A model generated the notes under the pieces. That model worked only from the letters and a program-made list of their open reading frames with translations. It was not told where the DNA came from and ran no database searches. From an uncultured bacterium (GTDB taxonomy: Bacteria > Bacillota > Clostridia > Lachnospirales > Lachnospiraceae): 64,000 nucleotides of DNA. The position numbers and the translations under genes were made by a program. Positions 33,923-43,563 of this stretch are shown piece by piece (the first letter of the stretch is position 1; every line of letters starts with the position of its first letter). The stretch covers positions 1-64,000 of the forward strand of contig CANSLJ010000020.1 in NCBI GenBank assembly GCA_947647735.1, read 5' to 3'.

Positions 33923-35203
33923 TCAGGAAATCCGCTCAATTCCGCCCATGTAAGGCCTCAGTACCTCCGGTATGCGGATGCTTCCGTCCGCCTCCAGGTT
34001 ATTTTCCAGGAAAGCGATCAGCATTCTGGGCGGAGCAACTACCGTATTATTTAATGTATGTGCAAAATACTTGTTTCCGTCACTGCCTTTTACGCGGATC
34101 TTCAGTCTTCTTGCCTGAGCGTCTCCTAAGTTGGAACAGCTTCCCACCTCGAAGTATTTTTTCTGTCTCGGGGACCAGGCTTCCACATCGAAAGATTTTA
34201 CCTTGAGATCTGCCAGATCGCCGGAGCAGCATTCGATAGTCCGCACAGGGATATCCAGAGAACGGAATAAGTCTACCGTATTCTGCCAGAGTTTTTCAAA
34301 CCACATGGGGGATTCCTCCGGTCTGCAGACTACGATCATCTCCTGTTTCTCAAACTGATGAATTCTGTAAACACCGCGCTCCTCCAGGCCGTGCGCGCCT
34401 TTTTCCTTGCGGAAGCAGGGGGAATAGCTGGTCAGTGTTTTCGGAAGTTCTCCCTCCGGGATCATGGTATCAATGAATTTTCCGATCATGGAGTGTTCGG
34501 AAGTTCCGATCAGATATAAATCTTCACCCTCGATCTTGTACATCATGGCATCCATCTCCGGAAAACTCATAACACCGGAAACCACATTGCCGTGGATCAT
34601 ATAGGGCGGAATACAGTAAGTAAATCCTCTGTTTATCATAAAATCTCTGGCGTAGGAAAGCACTGCGGAATGAAGCCTTGCAATATCTCCCATCAGGTAA
34701 TAGAAACCGTTTCCCGCCACCTTTCTTGCCGCATCCAGATCGATACCTTTCACCCGTTCCATGATCTCCGTATGATAGGGAATCTCAAACTCAGGGACAA
34801 CAGGTTCACCATATTTCTGAACCTCAACGTTTTCAGAATCATCTTTACCCACCGGCACGGACGGATCGATGATATTCGGGATCACCATCATGATATTATT
34901 TACTTTTTCTTCCAGTTCTGCCTGCTTTTTCTCCAGCTCCGCAAGGCGTGCGGCATTTGCGGCAACCTCTTTTTTCTTTTCCTCCGCTTCCTCTTTTTTG
35001 CCCTGCCCCATCAGCATACCGATCTGTTTGGCGATCTTATTCTTTGCCGCCTTTAATTCGTCTGCCTCCTGCTGGGCTTTTCTTCTGTCCGCATCGAGAA
35101 CGATCACCTCATCCACCATAGGCAGTTTACTGTCCTGAAATTTCTTTCTGATATTTTCTTTTACGACCTCAGGATTTTCTCTTAAAAATTTAATATCTAT
35201 CAT
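33923..35203 (-). CDS. serS: Seryl-tRNA synthetase
   Basis: A 426-residue class II aminoacyl-tRNA synthetase of normal length. The N-terminal about 110 residues form the long antiparallel coiled-coil arm that recognises tRNA-Ser. The catalytic core has motif 2 FRKEKGAHGLEERGVYRIHQF and the C-terminal motif 3 region NNTVVAPPRMLIAFLEN. No T-box leader is visible upstream. Confidence 0.97.
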   Translation of the reverse strand: MIDIKFLRENPEVVKENIRKKFQDSKLPMVDEVIVLDADRRKAQQEADELKAAKNKIAKQIGMLMGQGKKEEAEEKKKEVAANAARLAELEKKQAELEEKVNNIMMVIPNIIDPSVPVGKDDSENVEVQKYGEPVVPEFEIPYHTEIMERVKGIDLDAARKVAGNGFYYLMGDIARLHSAVLSYARDFMINRGFTYCIPPYMIHGNVVSGVMSFPEMDAMMYKIEGEDLYLIGTSEHSMIGKFIDTMIPEGELPKTLTSYSPCFRKEKGAHGLEERGVYRIHQFEKQEMIVVCRPEESPMWFEKLWQNTVDLFRSLDIPVRTIECCSGDLADLKVKSFDVEAWSPRQKKYFEVGSCSNLGDAQARRLKIRVKGSDGNKYFAHTLNNTVVAPPRMLIAFLENNLEADGSIRIPEVLRPYMGGIERIS

Positions 35204-35270
35204 ATGCTCCTCTTTTCTGACCCCGCCATACAGGATCTATAGATTCCATGATCAATATCCGCCGCTCCCC

Positions 35271-35288
35271 GAATGAGTAAACTCATTC
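35271..35288. repeat. Inverted repeat upstream of serS
   Basis: GAATGAGTAAACTCATTC, eight paired bases on each side of a two-base centre, about 68 bases upstream of the serS start. It could be an operator or a small leader hairpin. No function can be assigned. Confidence 0.4.
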
Positions 35289-35381
35289 TTTCTGCCGACA
35301 CCCATTGTATCATTATTTACGTTTCTGTCTTTTTAATACTTTCTCTTTTGCCTCACAAGGCGCCAAAGCCTCCGTGGACAC

Positions 35382-35894
35382 TCAGTGATTTCCCATGGCA
35401 ATATCAAGTGCCTGCTGTTCCTCTTCTCCGAGGGATATCTTACATGTACCGCCCCGTATCTCCTTCGTGTAGGAATAACATCCCTCACTGCTGTGGACGG
35501 AGTTTATGATAAATCCGTCATTGTTGCCGTCCAGAAGCGCAAGTGAGAAGGAGAGCTGCCCGCCCATCTGGTTGAATGCATCGTATTTTACAATGCCGAG
35601 TTTCTGGAATGTTCTTTCCATATTTTTATATAATGCGCGGATGTCCTTCTTATTTTTATCCACATTGTTTTTCAGAAGCTTCATATCCTCAAAAACACCG
35701 TGCATATCGTCCTCCAGGCTGGAGGCATTTTTTCCCCGCATAAATTTATCATAACGTTTTTTTACTTTACTGTATTTTGCGATCAATACGATCAGCATGA
35801 TCAGCAGAATCAGTAAAACCGCCACAATACCGGTTAAAATATAACCGATATCCACGCCACCCAGACCGATCATCGTCAAAAAATCACTGTTCAT
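35382..35894 (-). CDS. DUF4446-family membrane protein
   Basis: A 170-residue protein with one N-terminal membrane helix (about residues 16-40), a predicted coiled-coil stretch (about 60-95) and a conserved C-terminal domain (KYDAFNQMGGQLSFSLALLDG, split here by position 104-124). This matches DUF4446, commonly encoded next to spo0J in Clostridia. Its start directly abuts the spo0J stop. Function unknown; a membrane role linked to chromosome segregation or sporulation is speculation from context. Confidence 0.8.
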   Translation of the reverse strand: MNSDFLTMIGLGGVDIGYILTGIVAVLLILLIMLIVLIAKYSKVKKRYDKFMRGKNASSLEDDMHGVFEDMKLLKNNVDKNKKDIRALYKNMERTFQKLGIVKYDAFNQMGGQLSFSLALLDGNNDGFIINSVHSSEGCYSYTKEIRGGTCKISLGEEEQQALDIAMGNH

Positions 35895-36803
35895 CTACTT
35901 CTCCTTTATCTTCATAAAAAATTCCGTGATCCGCTCCAGTTCCTCATGGCTGAAAAATTCGATTTCCATTTTCCCTGCCCCGTTTTCCTTAGACTGAATG
36001 GAAACCTTCGTTCCAAGGGACTGTTTCAGCCTTTCCTCGATATCCCTGTATACAAGTTCCAGACTCTCATTTATCTTTTTCGGTTCTTTTTTCGGCTTCG
36101 GGCTCTGAATGCTCTTTACCAGTTTTTCCACTTCACGCACATTCAGCTTTTCATCAAATATCTTCTGCGCCAGTTCATACTGCACATTTTTATCTTCGAT
36201 ACTGATCAGCGCTCTGGCATGTCCGGTGGTGATCATATCATCAATGATCATCTGCTGAACTCTCTCGTCCAGCTTTAAAAGCCTCATCGAGTTTGTGACT
36301 GTAGTCCTGCTCTTGGATACCCGCTCCGCCACCTCATCCTGTGTTAAACTGAACTCTGTCAAAAGCCGCTTGTAGGCAAGCGCTTCTTCAATCGGATTTA
36401 AATCTTCCCTCTGGATATTCTCGATCAGAGATATCTCCACGATCTCCTGTTCCGTGAAGCTTTTAACGATCACCGGCACTTCTTTCAGTCCGGCAAGCTT
36501 TGCCGCGCGCCATCTTCTCTCACCCGCTATGATCTCATAGTAGGTCTGCCTGTCCTGTACAAGGATCGGCTGGAGCAGGCCAAACTGCTTAATGGAATCC
36601 GCAAGCTCCTGCAGAGCGTCTTCATCAAAGTTCTTTCTCGGCTGCTCCCTGTTGGGTTCTACCTTTGTGATCTTGACAAGCTTTTCCTGTCCTTTGTCCT
36701 CGGAAATCTCCGCCGCCCCTTCTTTCGCCTTCTTGGGAATCTGTGCGCTCGGTATCAGCGCATCCAATCCTTTACCTAATCCTCTTGCTGCTTTTGCTGC
36801 CAT
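35895..36803 (-). CDS. spo0J: Chromosome-partitioning protein ParB/Spo0J
   Basis: A 302-residue ParB. The CTPase motif region is present (IIAGERRWRAAKLAG), followed by the helix-turn-helix that reads parS (LTQDEVAERVSKSRTTVTNSMRLL) and a C-terminal dimerisation tail. It binds parS sites near the origin and partners Soj. No parS site was seen in this window. Downstream of soj in the same operon. Confidence 0.95.
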   Translation of the reverse strand: MAAKAARGLGKGLDALIPSAQIPKKAKEGAAEISEDKGQEKLVKITKVEPNREQPRKNFDEDALQELADSIKQFGLLQPILVQDRQTYYEIIAGERRWRAAKLAGLKEVPVIVKSFTEQEIVEISLIENIQREDLNPIEEALAYKRLLTEFSLTQDEVAERVSKSRTTVTNSMRLLKLDERVQQMIIDDMITTGHARALISIEDKNVQYELAQKIFDEKLNVREVEKLVKSIQSPKPKKEPKKINESLELVYRDIEERLKQSLGTKVSIQSKENGAGKMEIEFFSHEELERITEFFMKIKEK

Positions 36804-36903
36804 ATTGTCCCCATTCTTATCTGTGTGCTTATTTAATCTTTATCTATTATGTTTTCCGGTTCGGTATACCCTACTATGTATTCTACCAGATAGGGCATTG
36901 ATT

Positions 36904-37662
36904 TCATTTAGCAATGATTTCCTGTGCAAGCTTTGCGTAAGCTTCCGCTCCGGCTGACTTTTCATCATACATATTGATCGGAACCCCGTGGCTCGGCGCC
37001 TCCGCCAGCCGGATATTTCTCGGGATCGCTGTCTCAAAAATATGCTGTGTCAGATTGCTCTTCACATTTTCCACCACCTGCATGGAAAGGTTTGTTCTGG
37101 CGTCATACATCGTAAATACAACGCCCTCGATATCCAGCACCGGATTCAACCGTTCCCTGACAAGATTTACCGTATAGATCAGCTGACTGAGTCCCTCCAG
37201 CGCATAATACTCACACTGGATCGGCACAAGTACCGTGTCCGCTGTCACCATCGCATTTACGGTAAGAATACTCAAAGAAGGCGGACAGTCTATCATAATA
37301 TAATCGTACTGCTCCCTGATATAGTCAATCTCATTCCGTAAAATAAATTCTTTCTTTTCCGCATCGATCAGCTCAATTTCGACTGCTGCCAGATTGACAT
37401 TTGCCGGAATCAGCGATACATTCGGGATAACATCCTCCAACAGGCATTCCCCAACGGAACATTCTCCAAGCATCAGTTCATATATCGTATTTTCCAGTTC
37501 GTTTTTATTCACACCATATCCGCTGGTAGCATTTCCCTGCGGATCGGCATCGATCAGTAAAACTTTTTTTCCCTGCTCAGCGAGAGCTGCTGTCAAATTA
37601 ATGGAAGTTGTTGTCTTCCCCACACCGCCCTTCTGATTTGCAACTGCTATTACTTTTGCCAT
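36904..37662 (-). CDS. soj: Chromosome-partitioning ATPase ParA/Soj
   Basis: A 252-residue ParA-type ATPase with the deviant Walker [17 protein letters not shown] and the Walker B region [12 protein letters not shown]. It works with Spo0J in origin segregation and initiation control. The ATG at 37662 is preferred because AGAGGA precedes it; the ATG at 37674 has no ribosome site. soj/spo0J genes usually lie near the replication origin. Confidence 0.95.
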   Translation of the reverse strand: MAKVIAVANQKGGVGKTTTSINLTAALAEQGKKVLLIDADPQGNATSGYGVNKNELENTIYELMLGECSVGECLLEDVIPNVSLIPANVNLAAVEIELIDAEKKEFILRNEIDYIREQYDYIMIDCPPSLSILTVNAMVTADTVLVPIQCEYYALEGLSQLIYTVNLVRERLNPVLDIEGVVFTMYDARTNLSMQVVENVKSNLTQHIFETAIPRNIRLAEAPSHGVPINMYDEKSAGAEAYAKLAQEIIAK

Positions 37663-37677
37663 TATTCCTCTCATTCT

Positions 37678-37691
37678 GCCGTTTAAACGGC
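37678..37691. promoter_or_regulatory. Perfect palindrome upstream of soj
   Basis: GCCGTTTAAACGGC is a 14-bp perfect palindrome 15 bases upstream of the soj start codon, next to the ribosome site. It may be an operator or a hairpin limiting translation. Confidence 0.45.
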
Positions 37692-37728
37692 TTTTCCATT
37701 TTTCTTTCGTCTTAAGTGTCTATCATAG

Positions 37729-37737
37729 AGTATATCA
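37729..37737 (-). promoter_or_regulatory. Extended -10 for soj operon
   Basis: TGATATACT on the minus strand matches an extended -10 (TGnTATAAT-like), about 67 bases upstream of soj. No convincing -35 is seen. Confidence 0.4.
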
Positions 37738-37873
37738 TTCTTTTTTTCTATATTCCATAACAAATAATTCTATTTTTATGGCTTTTTTGCGGTTTTTCTA
37801 TGTAGATTTCACAAACCGGAAATATTTTTCCCGTAAATTTTTAAGTCTGTATCGAAACCGTTTTTAAAACCGC

Positions 37874-38701
37874 CTAACAGTTTCCCGTATACACATATTT
37901 CAGATATTTCCCCGCCGCATCCGCAAGCGCATAGACAGTTTTCACCTCTGTCGCCGCCGCATCCGCCATCTGATAACGAGGAAAAAAACGGCTTATATGC
38001 AGTGGGATCTCCTTATTTAAAGAAGCGATCCAGCGAGCCTCCTCCTCCATCTCCTGCACACTGTCGTTTTCCCCCGGTACGATCAATGTAGTCAGTTCTA
38101 CATGACACTCCTTCACCGCACGGATAATAAACTCTTTTACAACCCAAAGGCTCCCACCCAGTTTCCTGTAATATTCCTCCCGGAAGCCTTTCAGGTCAAT
38201 ATTCATGGCGTCTACATAAGGCAAAAGCTTTTCTGCTGTTTCCGCCAAAGCCGACCCGTTTGTCACGAGCACATTTTTCATACCTGCTTTCCTTACAAGC
38301 TTTGCCGTATCCAAAACATATTCCCATCCTACCAACGGCTCATTGTAGGTGAACGCCAGTCCTATATTTCCCTGTTCCTGACACTTTACCGCTATATCAG
38401 CCAGTTCCTCCGGCGAAAGATAAGAATCCTCCGACATTTCCGGCTCTATCATGGAAATTTCATGATTCTGGCAGAAAGGACAGCGCAGATTACAGCCGAA
38501 ACTTCCGACAGACAGGATCCTGCTTCCCGGATAAAAACGCCTGAGCGGCTTTTTCTCGATCGGGTCAAGCGCCAGAGAAGATATCTGCCCGTAATTTTTA
38601 CAGACAATCTCCCCGTTCTCATTTTTTCTTGCTCTGCATATTCCCCATTGTCCGGGCTTTAACCTGCAATGGTGCATACATACCTGACAGACCTTCTCCA
38701 T
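37874..38701 (-). CDS. amrS: AmmeMemoRadiSam system radical SAM enzyme
   Basis: A 275-residue radical SAM protein. The iron-sulfur motif is CNLRCPFC (Cys70, Cys74, Cys77). The N-terminus has an additional Cys cluster (CQVCMHHC ... GICRAR), typical of the AmrS group that resembles pyruvate formate-lyase activases. It is encoded next to the Memo/AMMECR1 fusion, which defines the AmmeMemoRadiSam set; the reaction is not established as far as I know. Confidence 0.9.
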   Translation of the reverse strand: MEKVCQVCMHHCRLKPGQWGICRARKNENGEIVCKNYGQISSLALDPIEKKPLRRFYPGSRILSVGSFGCNLRCPFCQNHEISMIEPEMSEDSYLSPEELADIAVKCQEQGNIGLAFTYNEPLVGWEYVLDTAKLVRKAGMKNVLVTNGSALAETAEKLLPYVDAMNIDLKGFREEYYRKLGGSLWVVKEFIIRAVKECHVELTTLIVPGENDSVQEMEEEARWIASLNKEIPLHISRFFPRYQMADAAATEVKTVYALADAAGKYLKYVYTGNC

Positions 38702-38812
38702 AGTATCCCTGCCTTCTTATAAATTGTTTTTACAACTCTGGTCTCAACAGAGCCAACCAGTCAACTGCATTCATATCCAAATTTTTTACAAAGCTTATCT
38801 TTCCGTAAAGTT

Positions 38813-40198
38813 TTAATAATGCCGGACTACTTCAAACCGTTCCAGTTCCACCGTCTCACTTTCCCTGATCCCGGCTTTCTGCTTCGCGATCGCAATCTGC
38901 TCTTCCACAGTATCTACCCCTTCCAGATTCGGCAAAAGTAAACCCCGCTTATGCCCCTTTGTCACGACCACGCCGTACTTTTCCGTATCCAGCTCCTCCG
39001 GTGAAGAAATCTTTTCCGTCTCTCCCAGCACATCCACGCTGATCACCAGATACTCTAATTCCTCCGGCTCTATAGGTGAAAATCTGGGATCGCGCACCGC
39101 CGCGCTGACGGCATTTTCTATGATCTCCTCCGCTACACAATCCCTGACTGCCTGAATCGTTCCGATACAGCCCCGAAGCTGTCCGTCTTTTTTGATCGAA
39201 ACAAAAACACCTGCTCTGCGTTCACGCATCTCCTCCGGAAGGCTCTCCGGTATCTCCGGTTTTCTTCCTGAAATAATATACTTTTCTATTGTTCTGCGGG
39301 CAAGTTTTACATAGGCATCTTCCTTCTCCCTGAGTGCCGAAAGGCGCTGTCTTTCTTTCTCTTCATACTGTTCTCTGAAGTTTCTTTCCAGATTCTCAGA
39401 CAATGCTTGATAGGTGCAGATTCCATACCCCACACCGAAAGGCCCCTCATAGGAAAGCCGTTCTGCCTTTACATCCATCTTGTCAAATGTCCCTGCCATG
39501 ATCGTAAAGGAACGATGCCCGCATTCTCCTGCCTTATCACAGAACTTCTCCGAAAAGGCAAACAGTTCTGAAAAATTTCCGGCTCCCATGACTTCCATAA
39601 TGCGTTTATCATACTGTGGCCCTTCTTTTTGATAACCGTAAGGACCATCCTCTTTCAGTTTATGGGACAGGTCACCGCTGGCGATCACCACCGTCTTTCT
39701 GCCCAGCCGCCTGGCTGCCTCCCTGATGCACTCTCCCAGTTCATAATGCTTTACCAAAGGCAGCCCTGACAGCCCGATCCGCACAATTTTGTAACTGCTG
39801 TAAAACTGATTCACAAAATACAGCGGCACCATCGTCCCGTGATCCAGCTTTTTATCCCGCTCTCCCATTGTTCCGGCGGGCAGATTTCTCTCTCCTGCCA
39901 GCAGGCACAGCTCATCCACAAATTCCGTATCGTAGGAAACTTCAAATTTCACATCCTTCGCCCTGAAATTCCCGAAATCTCCCTTTGCTCCCCGTCCCGG
40001 AGAAATATGGAAATAATCGGCGTACATGATCTGATGGGGCGACAATATCACGATCGTCTCCGGCGCACATTCTTTTATCTGCCTTGCGATCTCCCTGTAA
40101 GCATCAATCGTATCCTGAATATTTTTTTCTTCTCCCCTGCCGATCTCCGGTACGATGAGCGGCGGATGAGGCACCATAAATGCTGCTGATATTCCCAT
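38813..40198 (-). CDS. AmmeMemoRadiSam Memo-AMMECR1 fusion protein
   Basis: A 461-residue fusion. The N-terminal half (about 1-265) is a Memo-like domain related to class III extradiol dioxygenases, with the metal-ligand-like MVPHPPLIVPEIG and ASGDLSHKL segments. The C-terminal half is an AMMECR1 domain (GVFVSIKKDGQLRGCIGTI). The ATG at 40198 follows AAGGAG; the frame runs upstream to 40375 but without a ribosome site and through AT-rich intergenic sequence. It pairs with the radical SAM gene downstream. Confidence 0.88.
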   Translation of the reverse strand: MGISAAFMVPHPPLIVPEIGRGEEKNIQDTIDAYREIARQIKECAPETIVILSPHQIMYADYFHISPGRGAKGDFGNFRAKDVKFEVSYDTEFVDELCLLAGERNLPAGTMGERDKKLDHGTMVPLYFVNQFYSSYKIVRIGLSGLPLVKHYELGECIREAARRLGRKTVVIASGDLSHKLKEDGPYGYQKEGPQYDKRIMEVMGAGNFSELFAFSEKFCDKAGECGHRSFTIMAGTFDKMDVKAERLSYEGPFGVGYGICTYQALSENLERNFREQYEEKERQRLSALREKEDAYVKLARRTIEKYIISGRKPEIPESLPEEMRERRAGVFVSIKKDGQLRGCIGTIQAVRDCVAEEIIENAVSAAVRDPRFSPIEPEELEYLVISVDVLGETEKISSPEELDTEKYGVVVTKGHKRGLLLPNLEGVDTVEEQIAIAKQKAGIRESETVELERFEVVRHY

Positions 40199-40422
40199 TG
40201 TTTTTCTCCTTCTCTCCTGATTTTCTATCAATGTACTACATATGAGCGGGAAATTCAATAAATACCCACGGAATAAAATACTTGATAAGACAGAAAAATC
40301 AAGATATATTAGAAAGAGCGCCAGTTCGGGAAAAATAAACTGATTCCGCTGAAATGTATTTAAAACTTTCAACATATTTAAAACTTAATGAACTTATCAT
40401 ACCAAAAGAAATGGAGAACTTT

Positions 40423-40830
40423 ATGAAAACAGAACAGAAAAACACAAAAAAAATCATGATTTCCCTTATCGCCCTGCTTGCTGTCATTGCTATATTCTTT
40501 GGCATTTACAGCGTCACAAGGCAAGGCACAACAGCCGGTGCAAAATCCATCACCATCGAGGTGGTTCACAGGGATAGCACATTGAAAACATTTGAATATC
40601 AGACAGACCGTGAATATCTCGGTGAAGTTCTCACCGATGAAGCGCTTATATCCGGTGAGGAGGGACCTTATGGCATGTTCATCACAACTGTGGACGGTGA
40701 AACTGCCGATGATGCCAATCAGGAATGGTGGTGTATCACGAAGAATAACGAAAAACTGAACACTTCCGCCGACCAGACACCGATCGCCGACGGAGAAAAA
40801 TATGAACTGACTCTTACGGTCGGTTATTAA
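40423..40830 (+). CDS. DUF4430 domain protein, exported
   Basis: A 135-residue protein with an N-terminal signal/anchor helix (about residues 11-30) and a small beta-grasp-like DUF4430 domain (LGEVLTDEALISGEEGPYGMFITTVDG and WWCITKNNE). DUF4430 resembles the C-terminal domain of transcobalamin. The ATG at 40423 has GGAG seven bases upstream. The next gene encodes an ECF substrate-binding subunit, so a helper role in vitamin (perhaps cobalamin) uptake is suggested by context. Confidence 0.75.
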   Translation: MKTEQKNTKKIMISLIALLAVIAIFFGIYSVTRQGTTAGAKSITIEVVHRDSTLKTFEYQTDREYLGEVLTDEALISGEEGPYGMFITTVDGETADDANQEWWCITKNNEKLNTSADQTPIADGEKYELTLTVGY

Positions 40831-40857
40831 ACCGGATATTTATATAAGACAGAATAT

Positions 40858-41382
40858 ATGAAACAGACAGATCACTCAGAAAAAATAAATTATATCGTAA
40901 CAATGGGCTTTCTCAGCGCGATCTTACTGATTGGGCAGGTAGGCATGGCCTTCCTGCCCAACATCGAGCCGGTCACTACCCTGATCATCCTCTATACCCT
41001 GACTTACAAAAAACATGTCTTTTCTGTTATTTATACATTCGTTTTACTGGAGGGGATCGTTCACGGCTTCGGAATATGGTGGATGAGTTATCTCTATATC
41101 TGGAGTATACTCGCCCTGATCGTGCTTGCCCTGCAAAAAATAGACTCCGTTATTCTCTGGGCAGTTATCTCCGGCGCTTTTGGGCTATCTTTCGGCGCGC
41201 TCTGTGCCATCCCCTACCTGATATCCGGCGGTCCGGGAGCGGCTTTTGCCTACTGGACAAACGGTATTCCCTATGATATCCTGCACTGCGCCGGAAATTT
41301 TGTTCTGACTCTGGTTTTATATAAGCCCTTACTGCCTATTTTAAAAAAATTTTCAGACATTTGTTCTTCAATGCCCTCATAA
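40858..41382 (+). CDS. ECF transporter substrate-binding (S) component
   Basis: A 174-residue protein with about six membrane helices, size and topology of an ECF S-component. The small-residue-rich segment AVISGAFGLSFGALCAIPYLI and the loop AYWTNGIPYDILHCAGN resemble S-components found with DUF4430 proteins. It would bind a vitamin-type substrate and use a shared EcfAA'T module encoded elsewhere. It is 27 bases after the DUF4430 gene. Substrate unproven. Confidence 0.75.
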   Translation: MKQTDHSEKINYIVTMGFLSAILLIGQVGMAFLPNIEPVTTLIILYTLTYKKHVFSVIYTFVLLEGIVHGFGIWWMSYLYIWSILALIVLALQKIDSVILWAVISGAFGLSFGALCAIPYLISGGPGAAFAYWTNGIPYDILHCAGNFVLTLVLYKPLLPILKKFSDICSSMPS

Positions 41383-41460
41383 GATAAAAGGCTGCCTTTT
41401 CCCTGCCTCCTAATATTTTACTGATGCTGCTATTGATCTATCCTGCTGCCATAAAGCATT

Positions 41461-43563
41461 TCATCCTTCTATCCCCAGCTCCTTCACCAATGCTTTCACA
41501 GTCTTCCGGTATACAACATACAAAAGCAAACCGATCCCCACAATGACCACACCGCAGGCGCTCAGCCCCATGATCTCATCTATCGTCAGCCTTCCGTCAT
41601 TTGCGAACATGATCAGGGTATACAGAAATGTCATACTGAAGATTCCAATGACCGAAGGAGTACGGATCACCGTGCAGCACTGCCGTTTTACCTCCTGTTT
41701 CAAAAAGGCGGGCGGTGCCCCGAGCTTTCTCAGATCATCAAACACATAACGGTTGTTCAGCGCAATCGTCTGACATCTGGTATAACAGATCACACAGCCT
41801 GCCGTGGTACAGATCAGGAAAATGAAAAGAAACATCATCAAAAATACCGCATAAGTCCGTATAAAATCATTTTTATCCAGCATCCGGAATCTCGGCATAT
41901 AGGTCCAGAATCTCCGAAACTCCGAACTGTCCGGATCATCGTAATGGATCTCGGATATAGCCATCGTATCACCCCAGTAAGTTCTTCCCGCCTCATTTTC
42001 CGCAATTTTATACACTCTGTTATAGTAGCTCGGCAGCTCACAGCTCTCATCCGAGGACTGAATCAGCTCATAAAACAGTTCCTTTGCAAACTGATAATCA
42101 TCTTCCCCATCCGCATTAAATAATGCCGCTCTTCCGCTCCACTCTCCGCTGATGCCCTCCGCTATCTCAGCAAAGTCAGCATCATTCAGCACATAAAATC
42201 CATTTTCATCTGTCAGCATGCCAAAATGCGCATAGCCTGCAAAACCGATATCCAATGTATCCCTTGTATCCATATTTGTCAGAAGCGTACTGCTTACGGC
42301 TAACATATAACCCATTCGTTCCTCATCGTCGCTGACCGCCAGATAAGTCCCTGGTTCCACCGTTATGGATACACCGGTCAGTTCCCGGAAACCTGTCTCC
42401 GAGAAAAACTTGCCCTCATGCAGCAGTTCCCGATACTCATAACGGATCCTGCTTCCCTCCTCTATCATATGCATACCGTCCATCCCCAATGTAATATAGG
42501 ATGCATCATGCCAGTCCTTCAATGACAGCCCGTACCCGGACGCCATTGTTTCCACCTCCGCCTTTCCCGGTACGTTTTGATCCGCCCGGTAATGATACAG
42601 ATAATCATAGGGACGGGTACTTATATCTTTGATGCTGCCAGCCGACAGCATCGGTACATAAAAGATACCGAAACAGGCTCCCGCTATCAGCACGGTAGAG
42701 ACAAGCAGGTTATTTATCGTCTGTTTCCCCTGAAATTTCATCATACTCCGGGACACCAGATCTCTGTCAAAAGTTTTCCTCCGAAAATGCCAGCCATGCA
42801 CCACCGTATGAAGCAGGATCATATACAGTCCTATAAATACGGGTGTATAAAGCAGACTAAGCCACCAGGGCGGAACAAAATTCAGATACCGCATCGAGAT
42901 TCCCGGCGCCTCATACCCTGCAATAGCTCCCACTAAAAGGATCACTATACCCACCGGCCCGCACCACTTTCCGAGCTCTTTCACCGGCTCATTTCTATGC
43001 TCTTCCTGAATCGTATCCAAAATATCCGTCCTTGCCAGATACCTTTTCGCGCTCAAACAGGCGAGCATCAGTACCAGTACCAAAAATACGGCAGGAATCA
43101 CCAGACCTACCGCCCGTATATTCAAAACCATTTCCTCACTGTCCACGATCAGCATCCGAAAGCCGTTCCAGATCAGCATGACAAACGGAAACCCCGTTAC
43201 GATCCCGCATACGGAAGACAGAATGCCAAGCACGAGGATCTCCCGGTAAAGCATCGGTGCAAGCTGCTTTTTGGAACTGCCAAGCGCCATCAAAATACCG
43301 ATCTGCCTCGATTTTTTCCGGAAAAACAATGCCGTTGCATAGACGGTAAAGGCCGCACAGCCCACAATGGTCAGTACAAAGATCGCCATAACCTGTTTCC
43401 TGGAATCACCGCCCTCAGGAAATACCTCCTGCACGGTGGAGGACTGCATCATCACAGAATATGCCGTGATCAGCATCAGAGAAATAAAGTTGCAGAATAA
43501 ATACAGCCTTGCCTGATGATAATCCAGCTTTCTCAATTTCTTTTCTAATTCTCTCATCGTCAT
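41461..43563 (-). CDS. ABC transporter permease, FtsX/BceB type
   Basis: A 700-residue permease with an N-terminal FtsX-like membrane unit (about residues 15-190), further helices to about 310, a large extracellular domain (about 310-560) and a C-terminal FtsX unit. This is the layout of BceB/VraG-type peptide-antibiotic detoxification or exporter systems, though it can also serve other roles. Its start overlaps the ATPase stop by four bases. A divergent LytTR two-component system next door probably controls it. Confidence 0.88.
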   Translation of the reverse strand: MTMRELEKKLRKLDYHQARLYLFCNFISLMLITAYSVMMQSSTVQEVFPEGGDSRKQVMAIFVLTIVGCAAFTVYATALFFRKKSRQIGILMALGSSKKQLAPMLYREILVLGILSSVCGIVTGFPFVMLIWNGFRMLIVDSEEMVLNIRAVGLVIPAVFLVLVLMLACLSAKRYLARTDILDTIQEEHRNEPVKELGKWCGPVGIVILLVGAIAGYEAPGISMRYLNFVPPWWLSLLYTPVFIGLYMILLHTVVHGWHFRRKTFDRDLVSRSMMKFQGKQTINNLLVSTVLIAGACFGIFYVPMLSAGSIKDISTRPYDYLYHYRADQNVPGKAEVETMASGYGLSLKDWHDASYITLGMDGMHMIEEGSRIRYEYRELLHEGKFFSETGFRELTGVSITVEPGTYLAVSDDEERMGYMLAVSSTLLTNMDTRDTLDIGFAGYAHFGMLTDENGFYVLNDADFAEIAEGISGEWSGRAALFNADGEDDYQFAKELFYELIQSSDESCELPSYYNRVYKIAENEAGRTYWGDTMAISEIHYDDPDSSEFRRFWTYMPRFRMLDKNDFIRTYAVFLMMFLFIFLICTTAGCVICYTRCQTIALNNRYVFDDLRKLGAPPAFLKQEVKRQCCTVIRTPSVIGIFSMTFLYTLIMFANDGRLTIDEIMGLSACGVVIVGIGLLLYVVYRKTVKALVKELGIEG

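Noticed and set aside
35204-35381. T-box leader upstream of serS
   Set aside because: No AGGGTGG-type T-box sequence or antiterminator is present; only a short inverted repeat.
36904-37900. parS site near soj/spo0J
   Set aside because: No sequence close to the usual 16-bp parS palindrome was found; the palindrome at 37678 is different.
40199-40422. Cobalamin riboswitch before the DUF4430/ECF genes
   Set aside because: The gap is short and AT-rich, and no B12-box-like sequence could be found.
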